Positions 44,093 through 55,000 are shown, numbered from the stretch's first letter. The stretch: 64,000 bases of DNA from Streptomyces sp. NBC_01268 (GCF_036240795.1 NZ_CP108454.1:6260001-6324000); one strand, 5' to 3'. The notes: generated from the sequence alone by a model not told the origin. A program made the numbers and translations.

Positions 44093-44186
44093 GGTGCGCC
44101 CCCGGTCGTACGGTCGTCGATTCCGCTGATCACCGTACCCGGGTACGGCACAATGGCGGGCCGACGGGGCAATAGTCGGGGAGGGG

Positions 44187-46811
44187 ATGGGCGTGCACGC
44201 GCAGGAGACGACGTTCAGCAAACTGGTTCACGGCGAGACGCAGTTCCAGGTCCCGCTGTATCAGCGCACCTACACCTGGCAGCGTGACGAGCTGCGGCAG
44301 TTGTGGGACGACGTGCTGGAGCTCGTCGAGGACAAGCTGGAGGGCAGGGAGCCGGCTGCTCACTTCCTCGGGTCGGTGGTGCTCGCGCCGGAGCGGGTCG
44401 CGGCGGGCGGGATGCAGCGCTGGCTCGTCGTGGACGGCCAGCAGCGGCTGACCACGCTGATGCTCGCCTTCACCGCCCTGCGGGATCACCACCGCGCTCG
44501 CGGACGGGAGAAGAAGGCCGCCCGCATCCACGACCTCATCCTGGTCAACGGCTACCAGGACGGGAACGACCACTACCGCCTCCTGCCGACGCAGGCCGAC
44601 CGTGAGGCGTTCGTCGCCTGTGTGGAGTCGCTCCCCACGGCCGGCGGCGCGGGCAACATCGGGGGCGCCTACCGGTTCTTCCTGGCCGCTCTGACCGAGG
44701 GTGAGGAGCGCGCCGACGAGCAGTGGACCGGCGCCGTGGAGTCCGTACTCAGGGACTTCCTCTCCATCGTGTCGATCACCGCCGCCGAGGGCGACAACGT
44801 GTACCGGATCTTCGAGTCCATCAACAACACGGGTGTCGGCCTCAGTCAGAGCGATCTGCTGCGCAACTACCTTTTCATGTGCCTTCCCAAGCGTGGCGAG
44901 ACCGTCTACCGCACCTTGTGGCTCCCCATGCAGGAGCTGCTCGGCCCGGCCAGGCTGGAGCTCCTCGTCTGGCTCGACCTGGTCGTCGACGGTGACAACC
45001 GGGCCAAGCAAAGCGAGATCTACCGAGACCAGAAGAGGCGTCTCGAACCGATCAGTTCGAACGAGGACGCACTGGAAGCGGAGGTCTCGCGGCTGTATGT
45101 GCGGGCCGGTCGCCTCATGCGGATCGTCGATCCGTCGAGGGAGAGTGACCCCGGTCTGCGCGAGGTCCTGGAGAGGCTCGCCCGCTGGGGCGGCCAGACC
45201 CACTATCCGCTCGCGCTCCAGCTGCTCGACCGGCTGGACGAGGGGGACTGCGACCCCAAGGAAGCGAGCGCCGCTCTCGCGTATGCCGAGAGCTACATGG
45301 TGCGTCGTCTGTTCGCAGGCAACTCCACCACGGGCAACAACCGCACCTTCATGGAACTGCCCAAGGAGGTGGAGAAGGAGCTGGAGAACGGGCGTTCGCT
45401 CGCGGACGCGGTACGACGCGCTCTGTCCGCCAAGACGGGGACGCGAGTCTGGCCCTCCGACGTGGTGACGCGGGAGTCGATCCGCAGCCGCCCCTTCTAC
45501 AAGTCGGGGCGTTCGCACCAGCGCTTCGAGATCCTTCGCCGCTTCGAGGAGAGCTACGCCGCCAGCGAGCCCGTCGACTACGGCAAGGCGAAGCTCACCG
45601 TGGAGCACGTGCTGCCGCAGCACCCCGCCCAGCAGTGGTTCGATCTCCTCGCGGAGGAGGCCGGAGAGACCGAGAGCCCGGAGGAGCTGCACACCCAGCT
45701 AGTGCACACCCTCGGCAACCTCACGCTCTCCGGCGACAACACCCGCCTCTCCAACCACCCCTTCCACCGCAAGCAGCAGATCCTCGACTCCAGCGCCTTG
45801 CGCATGAACCAGCACATCGCGGCCAAGGAGCGCTGGGGGAGGGCGGAGATCCTCGCGCGCGCAGAGGAGATGAGCGACAGGGCAGTGGAGCTGTGGCCCG
45901 GGCCCATCGACGGGGTGGTCCACGCCGACGCCGAGTGGGCCGGCTGGGGAGAGCTGCGCCGGGCACTGCTGAGCATGCCGGCCGGTACGTGGACGACGTA
46001 CGGTGACCTCGCCGCCCTCATCGGCACTCATGCCGTCGCGGTCGGCAGCCACATCAGCACCCGTCCCGCGCTGCACGGGGCCTATCGCGTGCTGATGGCC
46101 GACGGCAAGATCTCGCCCGGTTTCCGCTGGCCCGAGGGGATGGAAGGCACGCCCGATCCGCAGAGCGTTCTGGAGTCCGAGGGCGTTCCGTTCGACGAGT
46201 GGGGTCGTGCTCGCCGGGCCCATCGACTCACGGCGGGGGACCTGGCCGCTCTGGTGGGCAAAGACGACTTCGAGGACGAGACACCGGTTCGAACCGCCGA
46301 GGAGGCAGGAGACTCCGGGGGCATTGCTGACGGGGAGCCTGCGGCGGCGCGATTCGAGATGCTGTTGCGCGACAACCAGACGCCCGGCACGGCGGAGGGA
46401 GTGCTCGCCACCCTGCGGTTCTGGGAGGAGCAGGGCGGCTCCCTCGACTACGGGAAGAAGAGCGAGACCAGCTGCTTCCCGATGCTGTCCCTGGACGGTG
46501 CGCGCGCCCGATCGCTCTGGCCGCTGGCCCTGTATCCGGTGACGGGCACCGCCGAGGTGGTCTTCCAGCACCTGAAGCGCAGGCCGCCCTTCGACGATGA
46601 GGTGCTGCGGCGCGACCTAATGGCGCGACTGAACCGGGTGGACGGCATCGTGCTCGCGGAAGCGAAGCTGGACCTGCGCCCCTCGTTCCCGCTGGAGGTC
46701 TTCGCCGACCAGGGTGAGGCGCTGCGCGGCGTCCTGGAGTGGTTCGTCCACACGGTCGCGCTCGCGGAGGCGCGCCGGCCTGTCGACGACGCTCCCGTGA
46801 GTCCCGCGTGA
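44187..46811 (+). CDS. GmrSD-like DUF262/DUF1524 nuclease with embedded alkyltransferase-like domain
   Basis: An 874-residue protein with four parts. Residues 5-300 are DUF262 (GmrS-type NTPase): FQVPLYQRTYTWQRDELRQL, VVDGQQRLTTLMLAF, IFESINNTGVGLSQSDLLRN. Residues 440-560 are the DUF1524 HNH nuclease (LTVEHVLPQHP, HTLGNLTLSGDNTRLSNHPF). Residues about 590-690 resemble the DNA-binding domain of O6-alkylguanine transferases (MPAGTWTTYGDLAALIG, AYRVLMADGKISPGF), but the acceptor PCHR is replaced by GAYR, so it can only bind. Residues 725-865 are a further domain (PFDDEVLRRDLMARLN). Type IV restriction of modified DNA is the likely role. GTG 44193 has better spacing from GGGAGG and may be the true start. 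Confidence 0.85.
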   Translation: MGVHAQETTFSKLVHGETQFQVPLYQRTYTWQRDELRQLWDDVLELVEDKLEGREPAAHFLGSVVLAPERVAAGGMQRWLVVDGQQRLTTLMLAFTALRDHHRARGREKKAARIHDLILVNGYQDGNDHYRLLPTQADREAFVACVESLPTAGGAGNIGGAYRFFLAALTEGEERADEQWTGAVESVLRDFLSIVSITAAEGDNVYRIFESINNTGVGLSQSDLLRNYLFMCLPKRGETVYRTLWLPMQELLGPARLELLVWLDLVVDGDNRAKQSEIYRDQKRRLEPISSNEDALEAEVSRLYVRAGRLMRIVDPSRESDPGLREVLERLARWGGQTHYPLALQLLDRLDEGDCDPKEASAALAYAESYMVRRLFAGNSTTGNNRTFMELPKEVEKELENGRSLADAVRRALSAKTGTRVWPSDVVTRESIRSRPFYKSGRSHQRFEILRRFEESYAASEPVDYGKAKLTVEHVLPQHPAQQWFDLLAEEAGETESPEELHTQLVHTLGNLTLSGDNTRLSNHPFHRKQQILDSSALRMNQHIAAKERWGRAEILARAEEMSDRAVELWPGPIDGVVHADAEWAGWGELRRALLSMPAGTWTTYGDLAALIGTHAVAVGSHISTRPALHGAYRVLMADGKISPGFRWPEGMEGTPDPQSVLESEGVPFDEWGRARRAHRLTAGDLAALVGKDDFEDETPVRTAEEAGDSGGIADGEPAAARFEMLLRDNQTPGTAEGVLATLRFWEEQGGSLDYGKKSETSCFPMLSLDGARARSLWPLALYPVTGTAEVVFQHLKRRPPFDDEVLRRDLMARLNRVDGIVLAEAKLDLRPSFPLEVFADQGEALRGVLEWFVHTVALAEARRPVDDAPVSPA

Positions 46812-46963
46812 ACCTGTCCGACGCGACCTGACACAGTTGAGGGCCCTGGCCGGATCTGCCCTTAACGGAAGATCACTGCTCGGTTACTCTGCCGGGCAGT
46901 GATCGGTGTCACTCCGGGGCGTGGGCGCGTGGCGGGTGGCCTGCGACCGGAGCGCGGGGGCTG

Positions 46964-47464
46964 ATGGAGCACAACAACCACCAGGGGTGGTACGGGGAGA
47001 CCTTCGTGGCCGCCATCGCCGCCGCGGCGGGATTCCAGGTGGCCGTGCCCTATCCGGACATCGGCAAGGACATGATCCTCGGGCGGGATCACGAGGATCC
47101 CGAGCTCGACGTCCAGATCGCCCTTCAGGTGAAGACCCGGAGGATCGGCGACCTCGACGTCACCGACGGCCTCAAGATCACCCTGACGATCGACCAGTTC
47201 AAGCGGTTGCGCGGCCGACGGCAGGTGCCGTGCTATCTGGTGGTCGTCCTGGTGCCGCAGGATCCCGTCGCCTACATCCGTGTGAGCGAGCGCGAGTTGA
47301 TCCTCTGGCATTCCGCGTACTGGGTCTCGCTGGAGGACCGTCCGCTCCCGATTCAGCAGGGTCAGAAGAGTGTCACCGTCACTGTCCCGAGGGAGAATCT
47401 GCTCACGGTCGACGCGCTGCACGAGTTCTTCCACAGGGCGTGCGAGGAGGTGCCCGCACCATGA
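46964..47464 (+). CDS. DUF4365 domain protein, PD-(D/E)xK nuclease-like
   Basis: A 166-residue protein matching the DUF4365 pattern. The N-terminal helix is NNHQGWYGETFVAAIAAAAG, followed by DIGKDMILGRD and DVQIALQVKTRRI. The spaced Asp, Gln/Glu and Lys resemble the metal site of the PD-(D/E)xK nuclease fold. Later strands are CYLVVVLVPQDPVAYIRVSE. DUF4365 domains are often found in restriction and NTPase-linked defence genes. ATG 46964 follows GCGGGGGCTG. Its TGA overlaps the ATG of the next gene (ATGA), showing translational coupling. Confidence 0.82.
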   Translation: MEHNNHQGWYGETFVAAIAAAAGFQVAVPYPDIGKDMILGRDHEDPELDVQIALQVKTRRIGDLDVTDGLKITLTIDQFKRLRGRRQVPCYLVVVLVPQDPVAYIRVSERELILWHSAYWVSLEDRPLPIQQGQKSVTVTVPRENLLTVDALHEFFHRACEEVPAP

Positions 47465-48642
47465 CGGCAGTAGGGGTGCCCGAGCATGAACTGGCGCGGC
47501 TGCGGCCGCGCGATGTGGAGCGTTATCTGTACCAGAGGGGCTGGCGCCCGGGCGGCCGTGTCCGCTACAGCGCCCGCTGGGAGCGGGAGTGGGACGGCCG
47601 ACCGCGCCGCGTACTGCTTCCCCTGGACCGCGAGCTCGCCGACTACGCGGACCGCATGGCCGATCTGATCGGCGCGCTCGCCGAGCTGGAGGGACGGCCC
47701 CCGGCCGCCGTCCACCAGGACCTGACCCTGTCCGGCCTCGACGTGCAGTACATCCGCACCATGCCGCGCACACCGTCGGGCACCATCCCGGTGCAGGCGG
47801 CGGTGCTCGCGGTCACGAGTGCGCGGGACCTGCTGATGGCGGCCGCTTGCGACACCGTCCTGGACGGACCGTGTCTGGTCCATCCGCGGCGCAAGCCCCA
47901 GCGGGCCAAGGACTTCGTCGACAGTGCCCGATTCGGCCCGTCGGCGCCGGGAAGCTACGTCTTCCAGGTCCAGGTGCCCCTGCCGGAAGCGACGGCGTCG
48001 CAGGGACACCTCTTCGAGGACGAGCCCGAGTGGGACATGGCGCCGGAGCCGTTCGCCCGCAAGGTCTCGCGCCGGATGTACGGGGCGGTGGCGGCCGCGC
48101 GCTGGGCAGCGGGGCTCGCGGACAGCCGAGACGACTCCGCCCCGTTCGTGGCGGGCGCCCGCGTCGGCATCTCGGCGGACCTCTGCGAGGCCCTCGCCGG
48201 CATGGGCGGTCACGATGGGCGGGACTCTCCGACGCTCCACGGCTTCTCCCTGTCGTTCGCCTGGTCCCCGGCCTGGCCGGCTCCCGCCGACACCCACCCC
48301 GTGTCGTTCTCCCCGAGGGACGTCCAGATCCTGCGTGAGGGCGCGCAGGACCTCCGCCGCCAGGAGCCCGAGCGCGGCGTGACGATCGTGGGCCGGACCA
48401 CGAAGCTCAAGCGCGCCGCCGACATCGGTCCCGGCGATGTGACCGTCGTGGCCCGGTTGATGAGGGAGAACGGCGACCTCGTCGGTCAGGAACGGCAGAT
48501 TCACATCCACCTCACGGAAGCTGCGTACGACCGCGCCACCGACGCCCACCGGGACCGGCGGGACCTTCGGATCGAGGGCGACCTGACACGGCGCGGCAAC
48601 TATCACGAGCTGACTCGGATCACCGGGTTCGACGTGCTGTGA
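47461..48642 (+). CDS. Hypothetical protein coupled to the DUF4365 gene
   Basis: A 393-residue protein I do not recognise. It starts MTAVGVPEHELARLRPRDVE. It has no signal peptide, membrane helix or clear catalytic motif. Residues 15-150 are mixed alpha/beta (YLYQRGWRPGGRVRYSARWE, TIPVQAAVLAVTSARDLLMA), 150-300 include a charged loop (SQGHLFEDEPEWDMAPEPFA), and the C-terminus is beta-rich (GVTIVGRTTKLKRAADIGPG, VTVVARLMRENGDL), which could be an OB-like barrel. It overlaps the DUF4365 gene by four bases and precedes the drmD-like gene by 125 bases. A partner or regulator of the DUF4365 nuclease is possible. Confidence 0.78.
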   Translation: MTAVGVPEHELARLRPRDVERYLYQRGWRPGGRVRYSARWEREWDGRPRRVLLPLDRELADYADRMADLIGALAELEGRPPAAVHQDLTLSGLDVQYIRTMPRTPSGTIPVQAAVLAVTSARDLLMAAACDTVLDGPCLVHPRRKPQRAKDFVDSARFGPSAPGSYVFQVQVPLPEATASQGHLFEDEPEWDMAPEPFARKVSRRMYGAVAAARWAAGLADSRDDSAPFVAGARVGISADLCEALAGMGGHDGRDSPTLHGFSLSFAWSPAWPAPADTHPVSFSPRDVQILREGAQDLRRQEPERGVTIVGRTTKLKRAADIGPGDVTVVARLMRENGDLVGQERQIHIHLTEAAYDRATDAHRDRRDLRIEGDLTRRGNYHELTRITGFDVL

Positions 48643-48767
48643 CAACACCGGTACGCCCGGTGTCCGGCCGTGCCAGAGTGGGCCCGGTGGGCCGCCGCCC
48701 ACGTGTTTGAATGGCTGTGTTTGACGTATTCGCCCAGGCCGGGGCGGTAAGAGGAGTGCGGAGAGCG

Positions 48768-51700
48768 ATGACGACGCCGACCACCGACCTGGCAGGTGTG
48801 GCACAGCGAGCGGTCCGCCGCAGCGCCGAGGCCACGGACGAGCGGGCGGTCCCCGAGATCGGCGACCTCGTCGAGGTCCGGGGCCTGCGCTGGGTCGTGG
48901 CCGAGGTCGACCAGGGCGGGGCGGACACGGGCGGGACCGGCAGGCCGGGTGCGGGCTCGCTCGTGACCCTCAACAGCGTCGAGGAAGGCCGTTACAACGA
49001 CACCCTCTCCGTCATCTGGGAGGTCGAGCCGGGGCGGCGAAGGCTGCCCACCGGCTCCCTCCCCGATGTCTCGGCCGGCAAGTTCGACCCGCCGGAGCGT
49101 CTCGCCGCCTTCCTCGACGCCGTCCGCTGGTCGGCGGTCACCTCGGCGGACGTACGGACGCTCCAGGCGCCCTTCCGGTCCGGCGTCGCCATCGAGCCCT
49201 ACCAGCTCGAACCGGTGTCCCGGGCTGTCGCGGCGCCCCGTGTGAACCTGCTCCTCGCCGACGACGTCGGCCTCGGCAAGACGATCGAGGCCGGCCTCGT
49301 CGCCCTCGAGCTGATCCTCCGCAACCGCGCCCACAAGATCATGATCGTCTGTCCGGCCGGTCTCACCGTGAAATGGCGGGACGAGATGGCCGAGAAGTTC
49401 GGCCTGGACTTCACGGTCATCGACTCCGAGCGCAGCGCCGAGGTCCGCCGCACCCACGGAAGCGCCGCCAACCCCTTCAACATCTACCCGCTGTCGATCG
49501 TCAGCCTCCCCTGGCTGCGCGGCGCCAAGGCCCAGCGCCTGCTCTCCGAGGTCCTGCCCGCCCAGGACTCCGACGCGGCCACCGCCGTACCCGCCAAGCG
49601 CCCCTTCGACCTGCTGATCCTCGACGAGGCGCACCACGTCGCCCCCTCCGCCCCCAAACAGCAGTATCCCGTCGACTCGCAGCAGACCAAGCTCATCCGC
49701 CGTCTCGCCCCGTACTTCGAGCACCGGCTCTTCCTGTCCGCCACCCCGCACAACGGCTACCAGCAGTCGTACACCGCCCTGCTCGAGATCATCGACAGCC
49801 AGCGTTTTGCCCGGGGCATGGAGCCTGACCCGGAAGCGGTCAAGGACACGGTCGTCCGCCGACTCAAGGACGACATCCGCGACCCGGAGACCGGCGAACG
49901 CCGCTTCCTGAAGCGCGGGACCAAGGCACTGCCCGTCGACTACACCGAGGACGAGCGGGGCATCCACCAGCTCCTCAAGGAGTACGCCGCACTGCGTCGC
50001 GCCAAGCTCGGCACCCGTTTCAAGGGCGGACGCAAAGCCGCCGACCTCGTCACCCTCCTCCTGAAGAAGCGCCTCTTCTCCTCCCCGGACGCCTTCGCCC
50101 GCACCATCGAGGTCTACCTGGAGACCCTGCGGACCAGGAAGCAGGAGGCGGCCGAGGAGATCGAGGACTGGCAGGAGACCTTCTTCGACGACTACGCGGA
50201 CTACGACGACGAGCCCCTGGCGGACGCCGAGGACGACGCCATCGCCCGCGCGACCACCCTCCAGCCCGGAACCGACGGCGACGAGGCGGGCCTCCTGGAG
50301 CAGATGAAGGAGTGGGCCGTCCGCCACCAGGCCCAGGCCGACTCCAAGGCCCGCGAACTGATCGCCTACCTCAAGGCGCAGTGCCTGACCGCCGACGGCG
50401 GGCACTGGCTCAACGAGCGTGTGGTCGTCTTCACCGAGTACCGCGACACCCAGATCTGGCTCCAGAACCTCCTCCGCGACCAAGGCCTCGGCGGCGACCG
50501 TGTCGCCCTCCTCCACGGCGGCATGAACGCCGAGGAACGCGAGCGGCTCCGCCTCGCCTTCCAGGCCGAGCCCACGGAGAACGACGTCCGCATCCTGCTC
50601 GCCACCGACGCTGCCAGCGAGGGCATCGACCTTCAGCGGCACTGCTACCGACTGGTGAACTACGACATCCCCTTCAACCCCAACAAGCTGGAGCAGCGGA
50701 TCGGCCGCATCGACCGCTACGGCCAGACCACGGCCCCCGAGATCGTCCACTTCATCGGCAGCGGTTTCGAGAAGACCCTCGACACCTACGACGCCGACCT
50801 CGAATTCCTCTCCCGGGTCGCCATCAAGGTCGCCCGTATGGAAGAGGACCTGGGCAAAGTGAACGCCGTCCTCGCAGAGGCCGTCCAGCGACGGATGACC
50901 GGCGACCTCGGCGCCGACTTCGACGTCGACCGGGCCGAGATGTACGCGAACAAGAAGGCCCGCCGCGGGGGCGGCAACGTCGCCGCCGAGCGCGACGCCC
51001 AGGCCCAGGCCCAGCGCCTCAAGGAGCAGGTCGAGACCACGGTCGACACGCTCGGCATCACCCCGGGCAGGGTGGCCAGGGTCGTCTCCACCGCCCTCCC
51101 GCTCGCCCGCCAGCACGGCCTCCGCCCTGTCCCCGACGAGCGAGGCCTCGCGGACGGTTTCTACGAGGTCCCCACGCTCACCAGCTCCTGGGAGCGTGCC
51201 ACGCAGGGCCTCGCGGACAAGCTTCGCCCCGAGGTCCAGCGCCCCATCACTTTCGACGCGGCCTCGGCGAAGGGCCGCGACGACGTGGTTCTCGCCCACC
51301 TCGGCCACCCCCTGGTCTCCATGTCCACGCGCCTGCTGCGCGCCGCCGTGTGGAACAAGAACCAGGCCGGCCTCGCCCGGGTCGCCGCAGTCGTCAGCGA
51401 CCATCCCGAGCTGGAGACCACTCTCGTAGGCGCGTTCGCCCGCTTCGTCCTCGTCGGCGCGGACGGCATCCGCCTCCACGAGGAGGTGCTCCAGGCCGGT
51501 GGCTGGCTCCGTGAGGAGGCCGGAGCCCCGGCCCGCTTCAGCCGTCTGGAGAAGGTCACCACGGTCCGCGACATCCTCGACGACGCCCTCACCGACTCCA
51601 CCCAGGCCTCCCCGCTGCTCCGTGACCGGCTCACGGCGGCCTGGCCCCACGTGGGTGAGGGCCTCGTCTCCTCGCTGGAGTGGCGCGCCCGCAACCGCCA

Positions 51701-52019
51701 GACCGCCCTGGAGAGCCGTCTGGAGAACCGCCGCCGCGACGAGGCAGAGCGGATCTCCGCCCAGATCGACCGCTTCCGCGACTCCCTGCGCGCGGCCATC
51801 GGCAGGACGGACGCCGAGGAGGGCCAGCTGGAGCTGGAGTTCGAGGAGGCCGAGCAGCAGCGCCGCGACCGCGAGAACTGGGAGCGGCGCGTCGAAGCCC
51901 TGGAGAGCGAGAAGGAACGCGAACTCGCCTCCGTCGCCGCGCGCTACGCCGACCCCAAGCCGCTCCTCTTCCCCGTCGCCGTCGTCTTCGTCGTTCCCCG
52001 CCGGGAGGCCGTCAAGTGA
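48768..52019 (+). CDS. DrmD-like SNF2 family helicase
   Basis: A 1,083-residue superfamily 2 helicase/translocase. Residues 35-115 form an SH3-like N-terminal part (IGDLVEVRGLRWVVAEVDQG). Walker A is LLLADDVGLGKTIEAGLVAL (about 160-178), Walker B is LLILDEAHHVAPS (about 282), motif III is LFLSATPHNGYQQ, and the second RecA domain has VVFTEYRDTQIWL, LLATDAASEGIDLQ and QRIGRIDRYGQ. The C-terminal 330 residues are helical with a long coiled coil near the end. Size and architecture match DrmD of class 1 DISARM. ATG 48768 is preferred to the in-frame ATG 48711. It overlaps the methyltransferase start by four bases (GTGA). Confidence 0.87.
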   Translation: MTTPTTDLAGVAQRAVRRSAEATDERAVPEIGDLVEVRGLRWVVAEVDQGGADTGGTGRPGAGSLVTLNSVEEGRYNDTLSVIWEVEPGRRRLPTGSLPDVSAGKFDPPERLAAFLDAVRWSAVTSADVRTLQAPFRSGVAIEPYQLEPVSRAVAAPRVNLLLADDVGLGKTIEAGLVALELILRNRAHKIMIVCPAGLTVKWRDEMAEKFGLDFTVIDSERSAEVRRTHGSAANPFNIYPLSIVSLPWLRGAKAQRLLSEVLPAQDSDAATAVPAKRPFDLLILDEAHHVAPSAPKQQYPVDSQQTKLIRRLAPYFEHRLFLSATPHNGYQQSYTALLEIIDSQRFARGMEPDPEAVKDTVVRRLKDDIRDPETGERRFLKRGTKALPVDYTEDERGIHQLLKEYAALRRAKLGTRFKGGRKAADLVTLLLKKRLFSSPDAFARTIEVYLETLRTRKQEAAEEIEDWQETFFDDYADYDDEPLADAEDDAIARATTLQPGTDGDEAGLLEQMKEWAVRHQAQADSKARELIAYLKAQCLTADGGHWLNERVVVFTEYRDTQIWLQNLLRDQGLGGDRVALLHGGMNAEERERLRLAFQAEPTENDVRILLATDAASEGIDLQRHCYRLVNYDIPFNPNKLEQRIGRIDRYGQTTAPEIVHFIGSGFEKTLDTYDADLEFLSRVAIKVARMEEDLGKVNAVLAEAVQRRMTGDLGADFDVDRAEMYANKKARRGGGNVAAERDAQAQAQRLKEQVETTVDTLGITPGRVARVVSTALPLARQHGLRPVPDERGLADGFYEVPTLTSSWERATQGLADKLRPEVQRPITFDAASAKGRDDVVLAHLGHPLVSMSTRLLRAAVWNKNQAGLARVAAVVSDHPELETTLVGAFARFVLVGADGIRLHEEVLQAGGWLREEAGAPARFSRLEKVTTVRDILDDALTDSTQASPLLRDRLTAAWPHVGEGLVSSLEWRARNRQTALESRLENRRRDEAERISAQIDRFRDSLRAAIGRTDAEEGQLELEFEEAEQQRRDRENWERRVEALESEKERELASVAARYADPKPLLFPVAVVFVVPRREAVK

Positions 52020-55000
52020 GCACCAACCGTACGACCGGCCCCGGCGGCCGTGGCCGCGCCCGCGGCGGAGCCTTCCGCCCCGCGGCTCCCGACGGCAAGC
52101 AGCAGCACCTCGACTGGCTCAGCCTCGTCGACGTGTCCGGCCCCTTCCTCACGCTGCCCGTCCTGCTCAAGGCCTGGCCGCAGCTCGACGCGATCGACAA
52201 GCCCCTACGGACGAGCCTTCGCTACGAACACGGCGTTTGGCTCTCCGACCCGGCGGCCGGCCAGGAGGCGTGGACCGACTTCATCCTCGGCGAACTCCTC
52301 GGCTGGGGAGACGCGTTGCGGACGGGCGAGGACCTGACAGAGCCCCTCGCCGTCGACATCCCGGAACACGACGGCGAGCGGGTGGCCCCCACCTTCGCCC
52401 TCCTGGAGCCCGGCAGCACCGCCACCGACACGGCCTCCCTGGTCGCCGACTGCGCCATCCTCGGCCTGTCCGTCCCCTCCGGCCAGCACCCCGCGAAGCG
52501 CGTCCTCACCTCCACCTGGTCCGCCACCCCCATCGACCGCATGGCCCACCTCTGCCGCCACCACGGCATCGAACTCGGCCTCGTCACCGACGGCCGCTGG
52601 TGGGCCCTGGTGTGGGCGCCGCGCGGCGGCGTCACCACCTCCGCCGTCTTCGACACCGTCGACTGGCCCGCACCCGCCGAACGCGTGGTCGTCCGCGCCT
52701 TCCGCTCGCTCCTCAGCCGCCGCCGCTTCTTCTCCGTCGAGGACGACGAGATGCTGCTGCCGCTGCTCCGCGAGTCCCTGGACAGCCAGGAAGACGTCAC
52801 CGACGCCCTCGGCGTCCAGGTCCGCCAGGCCGTCGAACTCCTGGTCGAGGCCATCGGCCGCGCCGACATCAACGAACGCGCCGAAGGCCGCCGCGGACTC
52901 GCCGAGGTCCCCGCCCACGACGTCTACCGGGGCGCCGTCGCCATCATGATGCGCGTCGTCTTCCTCCTCTTCGCCGAGGAACGCGGCCTCCTCCCCAGCG
53001 ACAACGAGCTGTACGTCCAGTCCTATTCGGCCGGCCGGCTCAGCAAGGACCTCGAAGACCGCGCCGCCGAGACCACCGAGGAGGACCTGGAACTCTCCTG
53101 GGCCGGCTGGCACCGGCTCATCGCCCTCTTCAACGCGGTCTACGGCGGAGTCGACCACCCGTCGTTGTCGATGCACGCCTACGACGGCTCGATCTTCGAC
53201 CCCAACGCCTTCCCCTGGCTGGAAGGCCGTGGCACCGGTGCCGACGACCCCACGGACCCGCTCCCCATCGACGACCGCACCGTGCTCCACATGCTCCAGT
53301 CCGTCCAGTACGTCTCCATCGGGACGGGCAAGAAGCGCGAGCGCCGCCGCCTCACCTTCCGCACCCTGGACGTCGAGCAGATCGGTTACGTGTACGAGGG
53401 CCTGCTCTCCTACCAGGGCCGGCGCGCCGAGGACACCATCGTGGGCCTGGTGGGCAAGCCGGGCCTGGAGGCGGAAGTCCTGCTGACCCGCCTGGAGTCG
53501 CTGGCCCGCACCCACGGGGACGGCCTGGGCGCGGCTTTGGCGGACGAGTACAACAAGACGACTGGTCTGGGCGCGGCGGTCAAGGTGACCAAGGCGCTGG
53601 CCCCTTTGGACGAGCCGGCACTTGGCGAGGCCCGGCGCAAGCTCCTCGCCGCGACCGGCGGCGACGCGGAGCTCACGGAGCGCCTGCTCCCCTTCTACGG
53701 CATCATCCGCCCGGACCTGCGCGGCCTCCCGGTCGTGATCCAGTCCGGAGCCCTGTACGTGACGGAGTCCTCGCTCCGCAAGAACACGGGCACGCACTAC
53801 ACCCCGAGGAAGCTGGCCCAGCAGGTCGCGGACGGGGCGCTGGAGCCCTTGATCTACGAGTACGGCCCGCTGCACACGGCGGACAGAACGCAGTGGCGCC
53901 CGAAGTTGGCGGACGACCTGCTGAAACTGAAGGTCGCGGACATCGCGATGGGCTCGGCGGCGTTCCTGGTGGCGGCGTGCCGATACCTGGCCGTCGCGCT
54001 CGTGGAGGCATGGAGCCGCGAGGGCGACGAGCGGGCTGCGGCCTACCTGGAGGCGGCGGGTTCGCTGTCCGCCTCGGCGGTGGACGCGGAGGCGGACCCG
54101 GTGATGGTGGAGGCGCGTAGGCAGGTCATAGAGCACTGCCTGTACGGCGTCGACATCAACCCGATGGCCGTGGAGATGGCGAAGCTGTCGCTGTGGCTGG
54201 TCTCGATGGACCGAGAGCGCCCGTTCACGTTCCTGGACGACAGGCTGGTGGCGGGGGACTCGCTGCTGGGCGTGACGTCGGTGGACCAGTTGGAGGCGAT
54301 GCACCTGGACCCGGTGCGGGGGCGGAAGCTCCACGGGGACGGCATCGACTTCACGGGCGGTGTGCGGCGGGTGATGGCGGAGGTCGCCGAGGAACGGCGG
54401 AAGCTGGCGGGTATCCCGGGTACGGGCCTGGAGCAGTTGGCCGAGAAGCGCGCGATCCTGGCACGGGTGCGGGAGAAGACCCGCCAGGCGAGTGTGTACG
54501 CGGATCTGGTGGTGGGCGCGGCGCTGGCGAGCGCGGGCCGGGGGGAGAAGGAGCAGGACCGGCTGTCGTTCGAGGCGGTGACCGCTGCGCACAACGTGGC
54601 GGATGCGCCGGAGGGCGAGGCCGAGGCGCAGGAACTGCGGGCGGCGGAGCGGCTGGCGCGGGGGTGGCTGGCTACGGGGCAGCCGGAGGGGGCGTTCGAC
54701 CGGGAGCCGGTGCATTTGCCGTTGGTGTTCCCGGAGGTGTGGGAGGAGCGGGGCGGGTTTGATGCGGTGGTGGGTAATCCGCCGTTCTTGGGGGGCCAGA
54801 AGCTCACGGGCGCGATGGGGGAGCCGTACCGGGAGTACCTGGTGGGGGAGTTGGGCCGGGGGGCGCGGGGGAGCGCGGACCTGGTGGCGTACTTCCTGCT
54901 GCGGACGCATGAGCTGTTGAATGGCGACGGGCAGGCGGGCCTGATCGCAACGAACACGCTGGCGCAGGGGGACACACGGGAGGTGGGCCTGGACCAGCTC

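Noticed and set aside
48603..51650. 1,015-residue minus-strand frame opposite the DrmD-like helicase
   Set aside because: Low-complexity antisense composition, no motifs; the helicase frame has all superfamily 2 motifs.
52205..54910. 901-residue minus-strand frame opposite the methyltransferase
   Set aside because: Arg/Gln/His-rich shadow frame without motifs.
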